Below, piece by piece: positions 16,004 to 24,901 of a DNA stretch of 64,000 bases. The position numbers and the translations under genes are program-made. Origin of the DNA: Exiguobacterium aestuarii (lineage in GTDB: Bacteria; Bacillota; Bacilli; Exiguobacteriales; Exiguobacteriaceae); contig NZ_JAIVAC010000001.1 of assembly GCF_020171655.1 (NCBI RefSeq), positions 620,001-684,000 on the forward strand. Reading direction: 5' to 3'. The notes under the pieces were generated by a model. It had not been told where the DNA came from and searched no databases. It saw only the letters and a program-made list of their open reading frames with translations. Within the stretch, counting starts at the first letter, position 1. Every line of letters begins with the position of its first letter.

Positions 16004-17854
16004 TTGAAATTACTGCAGTTGTATGAGGATGTCTGCGTCTTACCAGACCAAGACTTGGTACAAGAAAATGCGAATGTGGACGGAAAGTCCCCACTTGGGA
16101 AACTAGCACGACTCTCTTCAGAAGTGTCGAAAGAATTGTCGCAGACATATTTGATGTCGGAGCGCTCAAAACAGGCCGTCACTGATAACTACTTATATGT
16201 GCACGACGCCGACTATTACATCACAGGATCGACGACATGTTGTCAAATACCACTCGGTCAATTATTAAAAGATGGATTCCATACGGGTCATGGAACAATC
16301 CGTTCGCCAAAGGACATTCGCTCCGCCATGGCGCTCGCGTCCATCATCCTTCAAGCGAATCAAAATATGCAGCATGGGGGTCAAGCGTTCCCGATGTTTG
16401 ACGTCGATTTGGCACCGTACGTCGAGAAGACGTATGTGCGCCAATTGAGCAAACTCCAATCACTCCCTGTTGACTGGGACAAGACACAATTGGAACAACT
16501 CGCAGAAGAAGAGACGATCTCGGCGACATATCAGGCGTGTGAGGCGTTCATTCATAATGCGAACTCGATGCATTCACGAGGTGGCGGTCAAGTCCCGTTC
16601 GTCTCAATCAATTACGGGACGGATACCTCAAAGTGGGGACGCATCCTGATTCGGGAGTTACTTCGTGCCACGGAACGGGGATTAGGGAATGGAGAGACCC
16701 CGATTTTTCCTATTCAAATCTTTAAAGTGAAGGAAGGCATCAACTTCAACGAGGAAGACCCGAACGTTGATCTTTTCCGTGAAGCGTGTCGCGTCACAGG
16801 CAAACGACTATTCCCGAACTTCTCTTTCATCGATGCCCCGTTCAATGCCGCTTACTATGATGGGTCTCATGAATCTGAAGTGGCGTACATGGGTTGCCGC
16901 ACTCGGGTTATGGGAAATAGACACGGAGAAGAGACATCAGTCGGTCGTGGCAATCTTTCCTTCTCCACACTCAACTTGGTGAAGATGGCACTGATCTCGG
17001 AGTCACTCTCTGACTTTTACCGCATTCTTAACCGATATATCGATATCGGCATCGAACAGTTGGTCGAGCGCTTCGAGTATCAATGCACGCGTCGCGCTGA
17101 AGAGTTCCGTTTTCTTTACACACAAGGTGTCTGGCGCGGAAGTGAGCAGTTACATATACATGATGAGGTCCGAGATGTTTTGAAACAAGGAACGCTTTCC
17201 CTCGGCTTCATCGGACTCGCTGAAACGTTGAAGGTGTTGACGGGCAGTACACATGCCGAGTCGCGTGAAGCGGAACGACTCGGTCTCGATATCGTCACGC
17301 ACTTGGCCAATCGCATGCGTGCGGCAGCCGAAACGTACGACTTGAATTTTTCGTTGCTTGCGACACCGGCAGAAGGACTGTCAGGTAAATTTGTGACGCG
17401 AGACCAGGAAGAGTTCGGCATGATCGACGGGGTGACGAATCGTGCGTTTTACACAAATTCTTTCCACGTACCGATATATCAAACCGTGTCCATCCGCGAA
17501 AAAATCCGAATCGAAGCACCATATCACACGTTGTGTGACGCGGGACACATCTCCTATGTCGAAGTCGATGGCTCGCTGGCCCATAATGCGGAAGCGGTAG
17601 AATCGATTGTCCGCTTGATGCGTCAGCATGATATCGGCTACGGTTCCATCAATCATCCCGTCGACCGCTGCGGGAATTGCGGGCTTGAAGGCTTGATTGA
17701 CGCGGCTTGTCCGACTTGTGGAGAAGATGAGAAAATCGAACGAATCCGTCGTATCACTGGCTATTTGGTCGGGACGATGGACCGCTGGAATACGGCGAAG
17801 CGAGAAGAAGAACGGGCGAGGGTGAAACACGATGCGCATTCTATCCGTCGTTGA
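16004..17854 (+). CDS. nrdD: Anaerobic (class III) ribonucleoside-triphosphate reductase NrdD
   Basis: Oxygen-sensitive glycyl-radical enzyme that reduces NTPs to dNTPs. The 616 residues include VSINYGTDTSKWG, MGCRTRVMGNR, a C-terminal zinc site of two Cys pairs (CGNCG and CPTCGE) and the radical loop RRITGYLVGTMDRWN near residue 590. TTG 16004 is the start, with GAGGTGAT just upstream and no ATG nearby. The N-terminus goes straight into the core fold: the roughly 90-residue ATP-cone seen in the E. coli enzyme is absent, so dATP shut-off through a cone is unlikely. Overlaps nrdG by 23 bases. Confidence 0.96.
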   Translation: MKLLQLYEDVCVLPDQDLVQENANVDGKSPLGKLARLSSEVSKELSQTYLMSERSKQAVTDNYLYVHDADYYITGSTTCCQIPLGQLLKDGFHTGHGTIRSPKDIRSAMALASIILQANQNMQHGGQAFPMFDVDLAPYVEKTYVRQLSKLQSLPVDWDKTQLEQLAEEETISATYQACEAFIHNANSMHSRGGGQVPFVSINYGTDTSKWGRILIRELLRATERGLGNGETPIFPIQIFKVKEGINFNEEDPNVDLFREACRVTGKRLFPNFSFIDAPFNAAYYDGSHESEVAYMGCRTRVMGNRHGEETSVGRGNLSFSTLNLVKMALISESLSDFYRILNRYIDIGIEQLVERFEYQCTRRAEEFRFLYTQGVWRGSEQLHIHDEVRDVLKQGTLSLGFIGLAETLKVLTGSTHAESREAERLGLDIVTHLANRMRAAAETYDLNFSLLATPAEGLSGKFVTRDQEEFGMIDGVTNRAFYTNSFHVPIYQTVSIREKIRIEAPYHTLCDAGHISYVEVDGSLAHNAEAVESIVRLMRQHDIGYGSINHPVDRCGNCGLEGLIDAACPTCGEDEKIERIRRITGYLVGTMDRWNTAKREEERARVKHDAHSIRR

Positions 17855-18287
17855 AGAATCCGTCGTCGATGGACCGGGGATTCGAACGGTCATCTTTACT
17901 GCCGGCTGTCCTCACCACTGTAAAGGTTGTCACAATCCTTCCTCGTGGAATCCAGCTGGCGGTGAGGACTTCGAAGTGGATGAGATTGTCCGTCGCATTG
18001 AGCTCAGTGGTTGGGACGGCGTGACCATCTCAGGCGGCGAACCGTTTCTTCAATCTTCAGAGTTAGCAAAACTTGTCTTGGCATGTAAGTCGCTCGGTAA
18101 AAATGTGTGGGTGTATACGGGCTATACGATGGAACAGTTGGTAGCGATGCAGGACGAAGCCGTTCAAACCGTGTTAGACTACGCCGATGTGCTCGTTGAC
18201 GGTCGCTTTGAGCAGTCGCTACGAGATATGGGACTTCGCTTTCGGGGATCGAGTAATCAACGAATCATCTTTTTGAATAAAGTGTAA
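17832..18287 (+). CDS. nrdG: Anaerobic ribonucleotide reductase activase NrdG
   Basis: Radical-SAM enzyme that installs the glycyl radical on NrdD. The 151 residues carry the CxxxCxxC cluster motif as CPHHCKGC at about residues 26-33, VDGPGIRTVIF before it, and ISGGEPFLQ (SAM GGE motif) near residue 67. ATG 17832 lies inside the nrdD end behind GAGGGTGA, so the two proteins are translationally coupled, as their 1:1 working partnership requires. Confidence 0.96.
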   Translation: MRILSVVEESVVDGPGIRTVIFTAGCPHHCKGCHNPSSWNPAGGEDFEVDEIVRRIELSGWDGVTISGGEPFLQSSELAKLVLACKSLGKNVWVYTGYTMEQLVAMQDEAVQTVLDYADVLVDGRFEQSLRDMGLRFRGSSNQRIIFLNKV

Positions 18288-18313
18288 TCGAGGCAGAGAT
18301 GTCTCGATTTTTT
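18286..18313 (+). terminator. Terminator after nrdG
   Basis: AATCGAG (18286-18292) pairs with CTCGATT (18303-18309), with internal AGA/TCT extension and six T. The stem begins within the nrdG stop codon. Confidence 0.8.
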
Positions 18314-18341
18314 GTATAATGATGAAAAAGGGGGATTTTTG

Positions 18342-19160
18342 ATGAAATGGTGTAGTTTTGACATGCAAGAAGAGCAACGAGTGGGGATTGTCGAAGGCGA
18401 TTTCGTCTACGATGTCAGCAATCAAGTACACACGACTAACTTATTAGAAGTGATTGCGCGTGAGTTCGAACCGGATATTGATTTAGACGTGGCGCCCTCA
18501 TACCGAGTGACGGACGTGAAACTGCTCGCCCCGTACCGCCCATTGAAAAATGTGATTTGTATCGGGAAGAACTATGAAGAACACGTGAAAGAAATGGATA
18601 CAGCGGGAGCGGGGAAACTCGTCATCTTCACGAAAGCACCAACTTCAGTCGTAGGACCAGAAGCGGTCATCGAGCGCCATCCGGAATTGACGGACAAACT
18701 CGACTACGAAGGCGAACTTGCCGTTATCATCGGAAAGTCGGGACGAGACATCGAAGCGGTCGAAGAACACATTTTCGGATACACGATTCTAAACGATGTG
18801 ACGGCACGGGATGTGCAAAAAGAACATGTCCAATTTTTCCGTGGTAAGTCGTTCGATACGTTCTGTCCGATGGGACCGTTCATCGTGACGCCGGACGAGC
18901 TTCAGTTCCCTCTCCGAATCCAAACGAATGTCAACGGGGAGACGCGCCAAGACGGAACGACGGCCGATATGATTCGCCCGATTGACGAGCTCATTCGTAC
19001 GTTATCGAAAGGTATGACGCTTGAAGCGGGTGACATCATCGCGACCGGAACGCCAGCCGGAGTCGGGCATGGAATGACACCACCGACCTATCTTCAAACG
19101 GGGGACACCGTCGAAGTGACGATTGAAGGTCTCGGCACGCTACGAAATGTGATTGTCTGA
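18342..19160 (+). CDS. Fumarylacetoacetate hydrolase (FAH) family protein, YisK-like
   Basis: The 272-residue enzyme of the FAH superfamily has the metal-binding triad region NVICIGKNYEEHVKEM, DYEGELAVIIGKSGRDI (Glu-x-Glu) and YTILNDVTARDVQ (Asp), then KSFDTFCPMGPFIV and DIIATGTPAGVG. Relatives act on C-C bonds of 2-oxo acids, for example oxaloacetate decarboxylation or acylpyruvate hydrolysis; the exact substrate cannot be told here. ATG 18342 follows AGGGGGATTTTTG. It stands alone between the nrdG terminator and the htrA promoter. Confidence 0.85.
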   Translation: MKWCSFDMQEEQRVGIVEGDFVYDVSNQVHTTNLLEVIAREFEPDIDLDVAPSYRVTDVKLLAPYRPLKNVICIGKNYEEHVKEMDTAGAGKLVIFTKAPTSVVGPEAVIERHPELTDKLDYEGELAVIIGKSGRDIEAVEEHIFGYTILNDVTARDVQKEHVQFFRGKSFDTFCPMGPFIVTPDELQFPLRIQTNVNGETRQDGTTADMIRPIDELIRTLSKGMTLEAGDIIATGTPAGVGHGMTPPTYLQTGDTVEVTIEGLGTLRNVIV

Positions 19161-19194
19161 ATGAAATGACGCAAAATGTGAAGAATCTTGTAAT

Positions 19195-19216
19195 TCATTT
19201 ATCATTTTATAAATGA
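19195..19216. promoter_or_regulatory. Inverted repeat in the htrA upstream region
   Basis: TCATTTAT (19195-19202) and ATAAATGA (19209-19216) form a perfect 8-bp inverted repeat about 55 bases before htrA. Without a T run it is more likely an operator than a terminator. A CssR-type envelope-stress role is a guess only. Confidence 0.35.
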
Positions 19217-19271
19217 GTGTTCCTCTTCGTTATAGTAAGGGTAGAAGATAACACAGAGGAGATGAATCATT

Positions 19272-20537
19272 ATGGATCGTCACGATCAATCAAATGAACA
19301 CGATCAATTACATGAATCAGAACAGCAAAAAGATTGGTTAGATACAGAACTCGGTTCATCCAACCGAGAAGAAGCAAAAGTACGAACACAGACAAAACCT
19401 TCATTCGTCAGCCGCATGTTCCCAGGACTTGTCGGTGGGGTCATCGGGGCATTGCTGACGGGCGCAATCGCTTACCCGTTTATCGATCAACCCGCAACGA
19501 ATGTGAGTGATACGAACGTGACCTCGCAAGGGACTCCGGTCCAAACGTCATCAAACGTGTCTGACTCTTCAGTCACGAATGCCGTCGCGACCGCTCAGCC
19601 TGCCGTCGTGACCGTGAACAACTTCGCCCAAACTGGCTTCTCGAGTGAAGCGGTCGAGGCTGGAGTCGGTTCAGGGGTCATCTACAAAAAAGAAGGCGAC
19701 TCGGCATTTATCGCAACGAACCATCACGTTGTCAACGGGGCAGACAAGCTGACGGTCACGTTTAATGACGGGACGACAGCAGAAGCAACGCTCATGGGCA
19801 GTGACGCGACGTATGACTTGGCGGTCTTGAAAGTGGACGCTGACAAAGTACCAGCTGTCATCTCAATCGGAAAATCGAGCGAATTGAAACCAGGTCAAAC
19901 CGTCATCGCCATCGGGAATCCGCTCGGACAATTCGAGAACTCCGTGACACGCGGTGTCGTCTCATCGACGTCACGTCTCGTCCCGGTAGATACGGATGAG
20001 AACGGACAGGCTGACTTCAACGCAGAGGTCATTCAAACGGATGCGGCCATCAACCCAGGTAACTCGGGTGGTGCGTTAATCAACGAAGAAGGACAACTCG
20101 TCGGAATCAACTCGATGAAGATTGCGACGGCAGAAGTCGAGGGAGTCGGATTCTCGATTCCGGTCGACATCGCCCTTCCGCTAATCAATCAAATCGAACA
20201 GACGGGAGAAGTGAATCATCCTTCGCTCGGCGTATCGCTACGTGATGTGTCAGAATTCCCTCCAGGTTACTTGACGGAACAAATCAATTTACCTGAATCG
20301 GTAACGGCGGGAACGATAATCGTAGAAGTTCAACAAAACAGTTCAGCCGCAAAAGCGGGTCTTGAAGCGCGTGACGTCATCGTGAAAATCAATGACAAAG
20401 ACGTCAGCTCGTTCATCGACCTCCGTAGTGAATTGATTCGAGATACGGACGGAACGGTCGACATCGAATATGTCCGTGACGGAAAAACGGAAACGGTTCA
20501 AGTTGAGATTCAAAACGCAAACGGTTCTGCATTGTAA
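19272..20537 (+). CDS. htrA: HtrA/DegP-type serine protease with one PDZ domain
   Basis: Membrane-anchored quality-control protease of 421 residues. A charged cytosolic tail of about 48 residues is followed by one transmembrane helix (FPGLVGGVIGALLTGAIAY), a Ser/Thr-rich linker, a trypsin-like domain and a C-terminal PDZ (SAAKAGLEARDVIVKIND). Catalytic triad: His152 in ATNHHVV, Asp182 in YDLAVL and Ser265 in NPGNSGGAL. The active part should face outside. In Bacillus such genes answer to secretion and heat stress. Monocistronic, with its own terminator. Which paralogue (HtrA, HtrB or YyxA) it represents is not resolved. Confidence 0.92.
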   Translation: MDRHDQSNEHDQLHESEQQKDWLDTELGSSNREEAKVRTQTKPSFVSRMFPGLVGGVIGALLTGAIAYPFIDQPATNVSDTNVTSQGTPVQTSSNVSDSSVTNAVATAQPAVVTVNNFAQTGFSSEAVEAGVGSGVIYKKEGDSAFIATNHHVVNGADKLTVTFNDGTTAEATLMGSDATYDLAVLKVDADKVPAVISIGKSSELKPGQTVIAIGNPLGQFENSVTRGVVSSTSRLVPVDTDENGQADFNAEVIQTDAAINPGNSGGALINEEGQLVGINSMKIATAEVEGVGFSIPVDIALPLINQIEQTGEVNHPSLGVSLRDVSEFPPGYLTEQINLPESVTAGTIIVEVQQNSSAAKAGLEARDVIVKINDKDVSSFIDLRSELIRDTDGTVDIEYVRDGKTETVQVEIQNANGSAL

Positions 20538-20564
20538 AAGGTGGGCAACATGCCCGCCTTTTTT
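20538..20564 (+). terminator. Terminator after htrA
   Basis: AAGGTGGGC pairs with GCCCGCCTT across AACAT, followed by T4 beyond the stem. It starts at the base after the stop codon. Confidence 0.9.
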
Positions 20565-20593
20565 GCTATGCTTATACAAAAGGAGGATGAAAT

Positions 20594-20938
20594 ATGGTAC
20601 GAAATTTATATGGAGTGTTATTATTCGGGGCAGGGATTTTGCATTTTGTCAGAGAGAAGGCGTTCATGTCGATTATTCCAAAGTCTTGGCCGTTCCGCCG
20701 CTTGATGGTGCAACTGAGCGGAGTCGTGGAAGTCGTCTTCGGGGCGATGCTCTTACTAAACAAAGGGACGACGTTCGTAAAGCGGACGCTACCGGCATTC
20801 TTTATCGCCGTCTTCCCAGCCAATATCAACATGGCCGTCAAACCTTCTAGAATCGGTGGGAAAATCATTCCGAAATGGATTACATGGGGACGACTCCCGC
20901 TTCAATGGGTTTTGATCAAAGGTGTCAAAAAAATATAA
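20594..20938 (+). CDS. DoxX-like small membrane protein
   Basis: The 114-residue protein has about four hydrophobic segments (YGVLLFGAGILHF, VQLSGVVEVVFGAMLLL, FFIAVFPANINMAV, LPLQWVLI). GILHFV near the start and PANINMAV match the DoxX/DUF417-like family of quinone-region membrane proteins of unclear role. AAAGGAGGATGAAAT precedes ATG 20594. It sits 16 bases before the amidohydrolase gene and is probably co-transcribed with it. Confidence 0.7.
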   Translation: MVRNLYGVLLFGAGILHFVREKAFMSIIPKSWPFRRLMVQLSGVVEVVFGAMLLLNKGTTFVKRTLPAFFIAVFPANINMAVKPSRIGGKIIPKWITWGRLPLQWVLIKGVKKI

Positions 20939-20954
20939 AGGTGTGGAGATACAT

Positions 20955-22043
20955 ATGACAAACGTATTGAAATGGTTTGAACATTTTCATGCACATCCAG
21001 AAATCAGTTGGAAAGAAGTTGAGACGACTCGAACGATTGCATCCATCTTATCGGACTGGTCGATTCCGCATCGGACGTTTGAAGATGTGACCGGGGTGAT
21101 CGCGGAGATTGGATCGGGTGAAGACGTGATTGCGGTCCGCGCCGATATCGATGCGTTATGGCAACAAGTGGACGGTACGTTTCGTGCGAACCATTCATGC
21201 GGGCACGACGCGAACATCAGCATGGTACTCGGTGCACTCGAACAATTGAAGGACAAGGCGTTACAGAAGCGGATCCGTTTCATCTTCCAACCTGCCGAAG
21301 AGCAAGGGAATGGTTCCCTCGCCATGATCGAACGTGGGGCGTTAGAAGACGTGACGCAACTGTTCGGGATTCATTTGCGTCCACAAGAAGAGTTGAAGAA
21401 AGGTCAATACGCGGCGGCGATTCAGCATGGTGCTGCCTTCTTCTTAAAGGGAGAGGTTATTGGGGATGACGCGCACGGCGCAAGACCGCATCAAGGGCAA
21501 AACGCACTCGATGTCATCTTCACGATTCAACACATGCTCAAAAGCATTTACTTATCACCGTTTGAGCCACACTCCGTCAAGTTGACGAAAGTCCATGCTG
21601 GGAGTGACAACATGAACATCATTCCAGGAAATGCGACGTTCTCGATTGATGTCCGCGCTCAACAAAATGAGGAATTGCTCGAACTGCGAAATCGTGTCGA
21701 AGACATGCTACTCCATGTCGGTCAGCTTCATCGTGTGAAACTGGAATGGGAGTGGCAAGACTTCACACCGGGAGCGGTCGTTGGGGAACAGTCAAGTCAG
21801 ATTGCGAAGCAGGCGATCGAGCAACGCTTCGGTCAGTCGGCTCTTGTCGAGAGGATTGTCACGTCAGGTAGCGATGATTTTCATTTTTATACCGTCGAGA
21901 AACCGACGCTTGATGCGACGATGATTGGAATCGGCGCTGATTTAGGTCCAGGTCTTCATCATCCGCATATGACGTTTGACCGTGATGCGTTAGAAGACGG
22001 GGCACGCCTGCTTGCGGATGCACTCCGAATTGCAGCAACATAA
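20955..22043 (+). CDS. M20-family amidohydrolase, AmhX-like
   Basis: Zinc-dependent aminoacylase/carboxypeptidase-type enzyme of 362 residues. Metal-site segments are AVRADIDAL, NHSCGHDANIS, FQPAEEQGNG and the late LHHPHMTF; the dimerisation domain starts near DDAHGARPHQGQNAL. It removes acyl groups from amino acids in studied relatives. ATG 20955 (MTNVLKWFEHFHAHPEIS) follows GTGGAG; the frame from 20922 overlaps the DoxX gene. It is followed by a terminator and then by the NhaC transporter, which might move a related amino acid or peptide. Confidence 0.85.
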   Translation: MTNVLKWFEHFHAHPEISWKEVETTRTIASILSDWSIPHRTFEDVTGVIAEIGSGEDVIAVRADIDALWQQVDGTFRANHSCGHDANISMVLGALEQLKDKALQKRIRFIFQPAEEQGNGSLAMIERGALEDVTQLFGIHLRPQEELKKGQYAAAIQHGAAFFLKGEVIGDDAHGARPHQGQNALDVIFTIQHMLKSIYLSPFEPHSVKLTKVHAGSDNMNIIPGNATFSIDVRAQQNEELLELRNRVEDMLLHVGQLHRVKLEWEWQDFTPGAVVGEQSSQIAKQAIEQRFGQSALVERIVTSGSDDFHFYTVEKPTLDATMIGIGADLGPGLHHPHMTFDRDALEDGARLLADALRIAAT

Positions 22044-22049
22044 TTCAGG

Positions 22050-22088
22050 ATGAGTGTGATAGACAGATGTCTGTCCACTCATTTTTTT
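22050..22088 (+). terminator. Terminator after the amidohydrolase gene
   Basis: ATGAGTG (22050-22056) pairs with CACTCAT (22076-22082), and an inner GACAG/CTGTC stem encloses ATGT. Seven T follow. Confidence 0.85.
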
Positions 22089-22103
22089 ATTGCATCAAAT
22101 GAT

Positions 22104-22117
22104 TGTAAGCGCTATCA
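22104..22117 (+). promoter_or_regulatory. CcpA operator (cre) before nhaC
   Basis: TGTAAGCGCTATCA fits the cre consensus TGWAANCGNTNWCA at every defined position. It lies 61 bases upstream of the transporter start and nine bases before the tandem CGAC repeats. Confidence 0.75.
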
Positions 22118-22125
22118 TAACGTTA

Positions 22126-22147
22126 TTAGCGACAATATAACGACAAT
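22126..22147 (+). promoter_or_regulatory. Tandem CGACAAT repeat, copy A (candidate regulator operator)
   Basis: CGACAATATAACGACAAT (22130-22147) is a direct repeat of CGACAAT with an 11-bp period. With the preceding TTAG it matches the site at 24842-24863 at 20 of 22 positions. It ends 31 bases before the nhaC start, in the same orientation to the gene as the other copy. Confidence 0.6.
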
Positions 22148-22178
22148 TCTGAATTTTCGCTATAGGGGAGGAAGTTAG

Positions 22179-23606
22179 ATGGAAACAATGGGGAACAAGC
22201 AAGACATGAGGCTAGGGTGGGCGCTCTTACCACTTGCCGTGATGATTGTCGTCATGCTCATCTCAATCGTCAAACTCGGACAAGGACCACACATCCCGCT
22301 CATCGTTGGGACGGCGGTCGCTTCGCTCGTCGCCTGGCGTCACGGGTTCAAGTGGAAAGAGATTGAAGAGATGATGTATAAAGGGATTCGTCTCGCTTTA
22401 CCGGCAGTCGTCATCATCATTTTGGTCGGATTGACAATCGGTGCTTGGATTGGTGGGGGAATCGTTGCCACGATGATCTATTTCGGACTGAAGATCATCT
22501 CGCCGGCATACTTTTTATTAACGATTTGCCTCATCTGTGCGGTCGTCGCGCTCTCGATTGGGAGTTCATGGTCGACGATGGGTACAATTGGTGTAGCAGG
22601 GATGGGAATCGGACTGAGTATGGGGATACCAGCTCCGATGGTTGCGGGAGCCGTCATCTCTGGTGCTTATTTCGGCGACAAGATGTCACCATTGTCAGAT
22701 ACGACAAACTTGGCGGCAGGATTGACTCATACGAATCTATTCGTACATATTCGACACATGCTATATACGACCATTCCGGGACTCATCATCGCGCTAGGGG
22801 TATACGCTTGGCTTGGTAGACGGTTCGCAGATTCGACGACGGACTCGTCAGAGATCACACAGACGCTTAATATTCTTGAAGATAGTTTTGTCATCTCTCC
22901 ATGGTTACTCGTCGTGCCGCTCGCTGTCATTTTGCTCGTCGCGAAAAAAGTACCAGCGATTCCAGCACTTGTTGTCGGGATTGCACTCGGTTTCTTGGCT
23001 CAAGTGTTCATCCAAGGCGGGACACTTTCAGACAGTGTAGGTGCTCTTCAAAGTGGTTATGTCATTGATACAGGTAATGAATTAGTCGATAACCTCTTCA
23101 GCCGAGGTGGTCTAGATGCAATGATGTACACGGTCTCTATGACGATTGTCGCGATGACGTTCGGTGGAATTTTAGAATATTCAGGTATGCTTCAATCAAT
23201 CATGAATCAAATCTTGAAGTTGGCGAAAACGGCAGGCTCGTTGATTGCTTCAACGATTTTGGCCGGGATTGCGACAAATGCGACTTGTTCGGAGCAGTAT
23301 ATCTCGATTGTCGTCCCATCACGTATGTTTGCAGGCGCCTATGAAAAAATGGGACTACAATCGAAAAACTTATCACGCGCACTCGAGGACGGTGGAACAT
23401 TGACATCGGTGTTCATCCCGTGGAATACGTGTGGGGTATTCATTCTTGGTACGCTCGGGGTCGGGGCATTCGAATACGCGCCTTACGCCGTCTTAAACTT
23501 TATCGTACCGGTCATTTCGATTCTGTATGCCTTTACGGGGTTCACAATCGAGCGCATGGCCGTCATTCAGCAAGAAGAGTCAGTTGTGAAGCAAGCAGCC
23601 CAATAA
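22179..23606 (+). CDS. NhaC-family secondary transporter
   Basis: The 475-residue membrane protein with about 11-12 hydrophobic segments belongs to the Na+/H+ antiporter NhaC family (ALSIGSSWSTMGTIGVAGMGIG, GAYFGDKMSPLSDTTNLAAG, NATCSEQYISIVVPSRMF, TSVFIPWNTCGVF). Family members include the malate/lactate exchanger MleN and amino-acid carriers, so the antiporter label is only nominal. GGGGAGGAAG precedes ATG 22179. A cre site and the tandem repeat shared with the regulator-epimerase promoter suggest carbon control plus a specific regulator, and an imported peptide or amino acid as substrate. Confidence 0.85.
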   Translation: METMGNKQDMRLGWALLPLAVMIVVMLISIVKLGQGPHIPLIVGTAVASLVAWRHGFKWKEIEEMMYKGIRLALPAVVIIILVGLTIGAWIGGGIVATMIYFGLKIISPAYFLLTICLICAVVALSIGSSWSTMGTIGVAGMGIGLSMGIPAPMVAGAVISGAYFGDKMSPLSDTTNLAAGLTHTNLFVHIRHMLYTTIPGLIIALGVYAWLGRRFADSTTDSSEITQTLNILEDSFVISPWLLVVPLAVILLVAKKVPAIPALVVGIALGFLAQVFIQGGTLSDSVGALQSGYVIDTGNELVDNLFSRGGLDAMMYTVSMTIVAMTFGGILEYSGMLQSIMNQILKLAKTAGSLIASTILAGIATNATCSEQYISIVVPSRMFAGAYEKMGLQSKNLSRALEDGGTLTSVFIPWNTCGVFILGTLGVGAFEYAPYAVLNFIVPVISILYAFTGFTIERMAVIQQEESVVKQAAQ

Positions 23607-23608
23607 AA

Positions 23609-23639
23609 CAATTCCCGGTCGTCAATCGACCGGGAATTG
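23609..23639. terminator. Bidirectional hairpin inside the 3' end of the regulator gene
   Basis: A perfect 13-bp stem, CAATTCCCGGTCG with CGACCGGGAATTG, and loop TCAAT. The loop and right arm encode the last five residues and stop of the convergent regulator. T content after the stem is modest on both strands, so efficiency is uncertain. Confidence 0.7.
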
Positions 23640-24821
23640 AAATTTATAGACGGTGCGCGGACGACCTTGGCTGTAGCTCATCTCTTCACCAATCGGATGA
23701 ACAAGTTTTGCATCAACCAATTTTTTGATGAGTCGCTCTGTTGTGCGACGGGTGACTTGTAAGTAATCGGTCAACTCTTTAGCCGTGAACTCAAGTTGAT
23801 CACGTGAGAAGTGGATGAGTTTTTCGATATTGGTCGGACTCATGCCGGTCTGTTTCATCATGTCATAGACACCTGTTTGCGTGACGCGAAAATGAATGGG
23901 TGATGGGTGATCCGAGAATATCAGTCGCTTCGAATCATCGACGATGCGCATCAGACGTTCACTTTCTGCATAAAGCGCGAGTCGTGCATGGTCGAGAGCA
24001 CGCTGATAGTCTGAGCCATATCCGATGCCGACATGAACAGACGAGGGATTCGGTAAAACAACACCATTTGAAATAGCGGTCTCAATTTTGCCTTTATTCG
24101 ATAAGATTGTGACCCCCTCTTCATTCGATTGTAGCAACTTGCCACCGAAGAATTGTTGGTCCGACACGTGTGCTAACGTCTCTTCACTCGAATTCGAATA
24201 CTGAAGAATGGCAAACTGAGACTGATCTGATTTTTGCAATCGAATCTGCTGAAGAAAATCATTAAAATGGTGAAGAATCCTCTCTTTCGGTTCAATCATG
24301 AGTTGACTCTGATAGCCGTCACTCATTAATCGACGATGGACTTGCTCGACACTCGTCAAAGCGAATCGTGTCGTCCCATTTTCTTGAAGTTGTTTATGGA
24401 AGGCAATCAAGTCCTCGAAATTCATGTTCGGATGAAGCTGTTTCACTTGCGATTGCGAGATACGAGTAGGAAATGGCTCTAACATCGATTCAAGTCGTGA
24501 TGTGTCGACGAGGTCAATCGATAGATGTTCAAGCTCGACGTGTTGCGTTAACGTCATATATAAGAGTGAAGTCAATAAGACGACATCGTCTTGAACGACA
24601 TGATGAGCATACGGGAGGCTCGCCTTCTCCATCGCGTACGTATACGGAAATGAACCGGAGAAGAAAACACCGTCAAAAAAGTGTAGTTGATGGGCGATGT
24701 CTTTCGCTTCACGCGGGTCATCATAAGGAAACTCTTCAATCCGGACATCGGGTAAAGAAGAACCTTTTACAATATGTTGAATAAAAGCTGGTGAGCCGAC
24801 GACGGCGATATGGATGGACAT
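23622..24821 (-). CDS. Transcription regulator with degenerate cyclase-like domain and C-terminal winged helix
   Basis: The 399-residue protein is not one I can name. Residues 1-110 look like an alpha/beta ligand-binding fold (SIHIAVVGSPAFIQHIV, FDGVFFSGSFPYTYAM). The middle has FAILQYSNSS and VGIGYGSDYQRALDHARLALYAESE, like the degenerate GGDEF segment of CdaR/PucR-type regulators. Residues 345-399 are a winged helix-turn-helix (FTAKELTDYLQVTRRTTERLIKKLV, GRPRTVYKF). ATG 24821 follows AAGGGGGATTTTGTA. It is divergent from the epimerase gene and close to the tandem CGAC repeat, so it is the probable binder of that site. Confidence 0.7.
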   Translation of the reverse strand: MSIHIAVVGSPAFIQHIVKGSSLPDVRIEEFPYDDPREAKDIAHQLHFFDGVFFSGSFPYTYAMEKASLPYAHHVVQDDVVLLTSLLYMTLTQHVELEHLSIDLVDTSRLESMLEPFPTRISQSQVKQLHPNMNFEDLIAFHKQLQENGTTRFALTSVEQVHRRLMSDGYQSQLMIEPKERILHHFNDFLQQIRLQKSDQSQFAILQYSNSSEETLAHVSDQQFFGGKLLQSNEEGVTILSNKGKIETAISNGVVLPNPSSVHVGIGYGSDYQRALDHARLALYAESERLMRIVDDSKRLIFSDHPSPIHFRVTQTGVYDMMKQTGMSPTNIEKLIHFSRDQLEFTAKELTDYLQVTRRTTERLIKKLVDAKLVHPIGEEMSYSQGRPRTVYKFQFPVD

Positions 24822-24841
24822 TACAAAATCCCCCTTGCAAT

Positions 24842-24863
24842 TTAACGACCATATAACGACAAT
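24842..24863. promoter_or_regulatory. Tandem CGACMAT repeat, copy B, in the divergent promoter
   Basis: CGACCATATAACGACAAT (24846-24863) differs from copy A at one base of 18. It lies between the regulator start (24821) and the epimerase start (24902), so it could control both. The two half-sites are one helical turn apart, as for a dimer on one DNA face. Confidence 0.6.
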
Positions 24864-24901
24864 ATAGAGGAAAGCGTAGACGAAGTAAAGGAGTGATGAA
24901 C

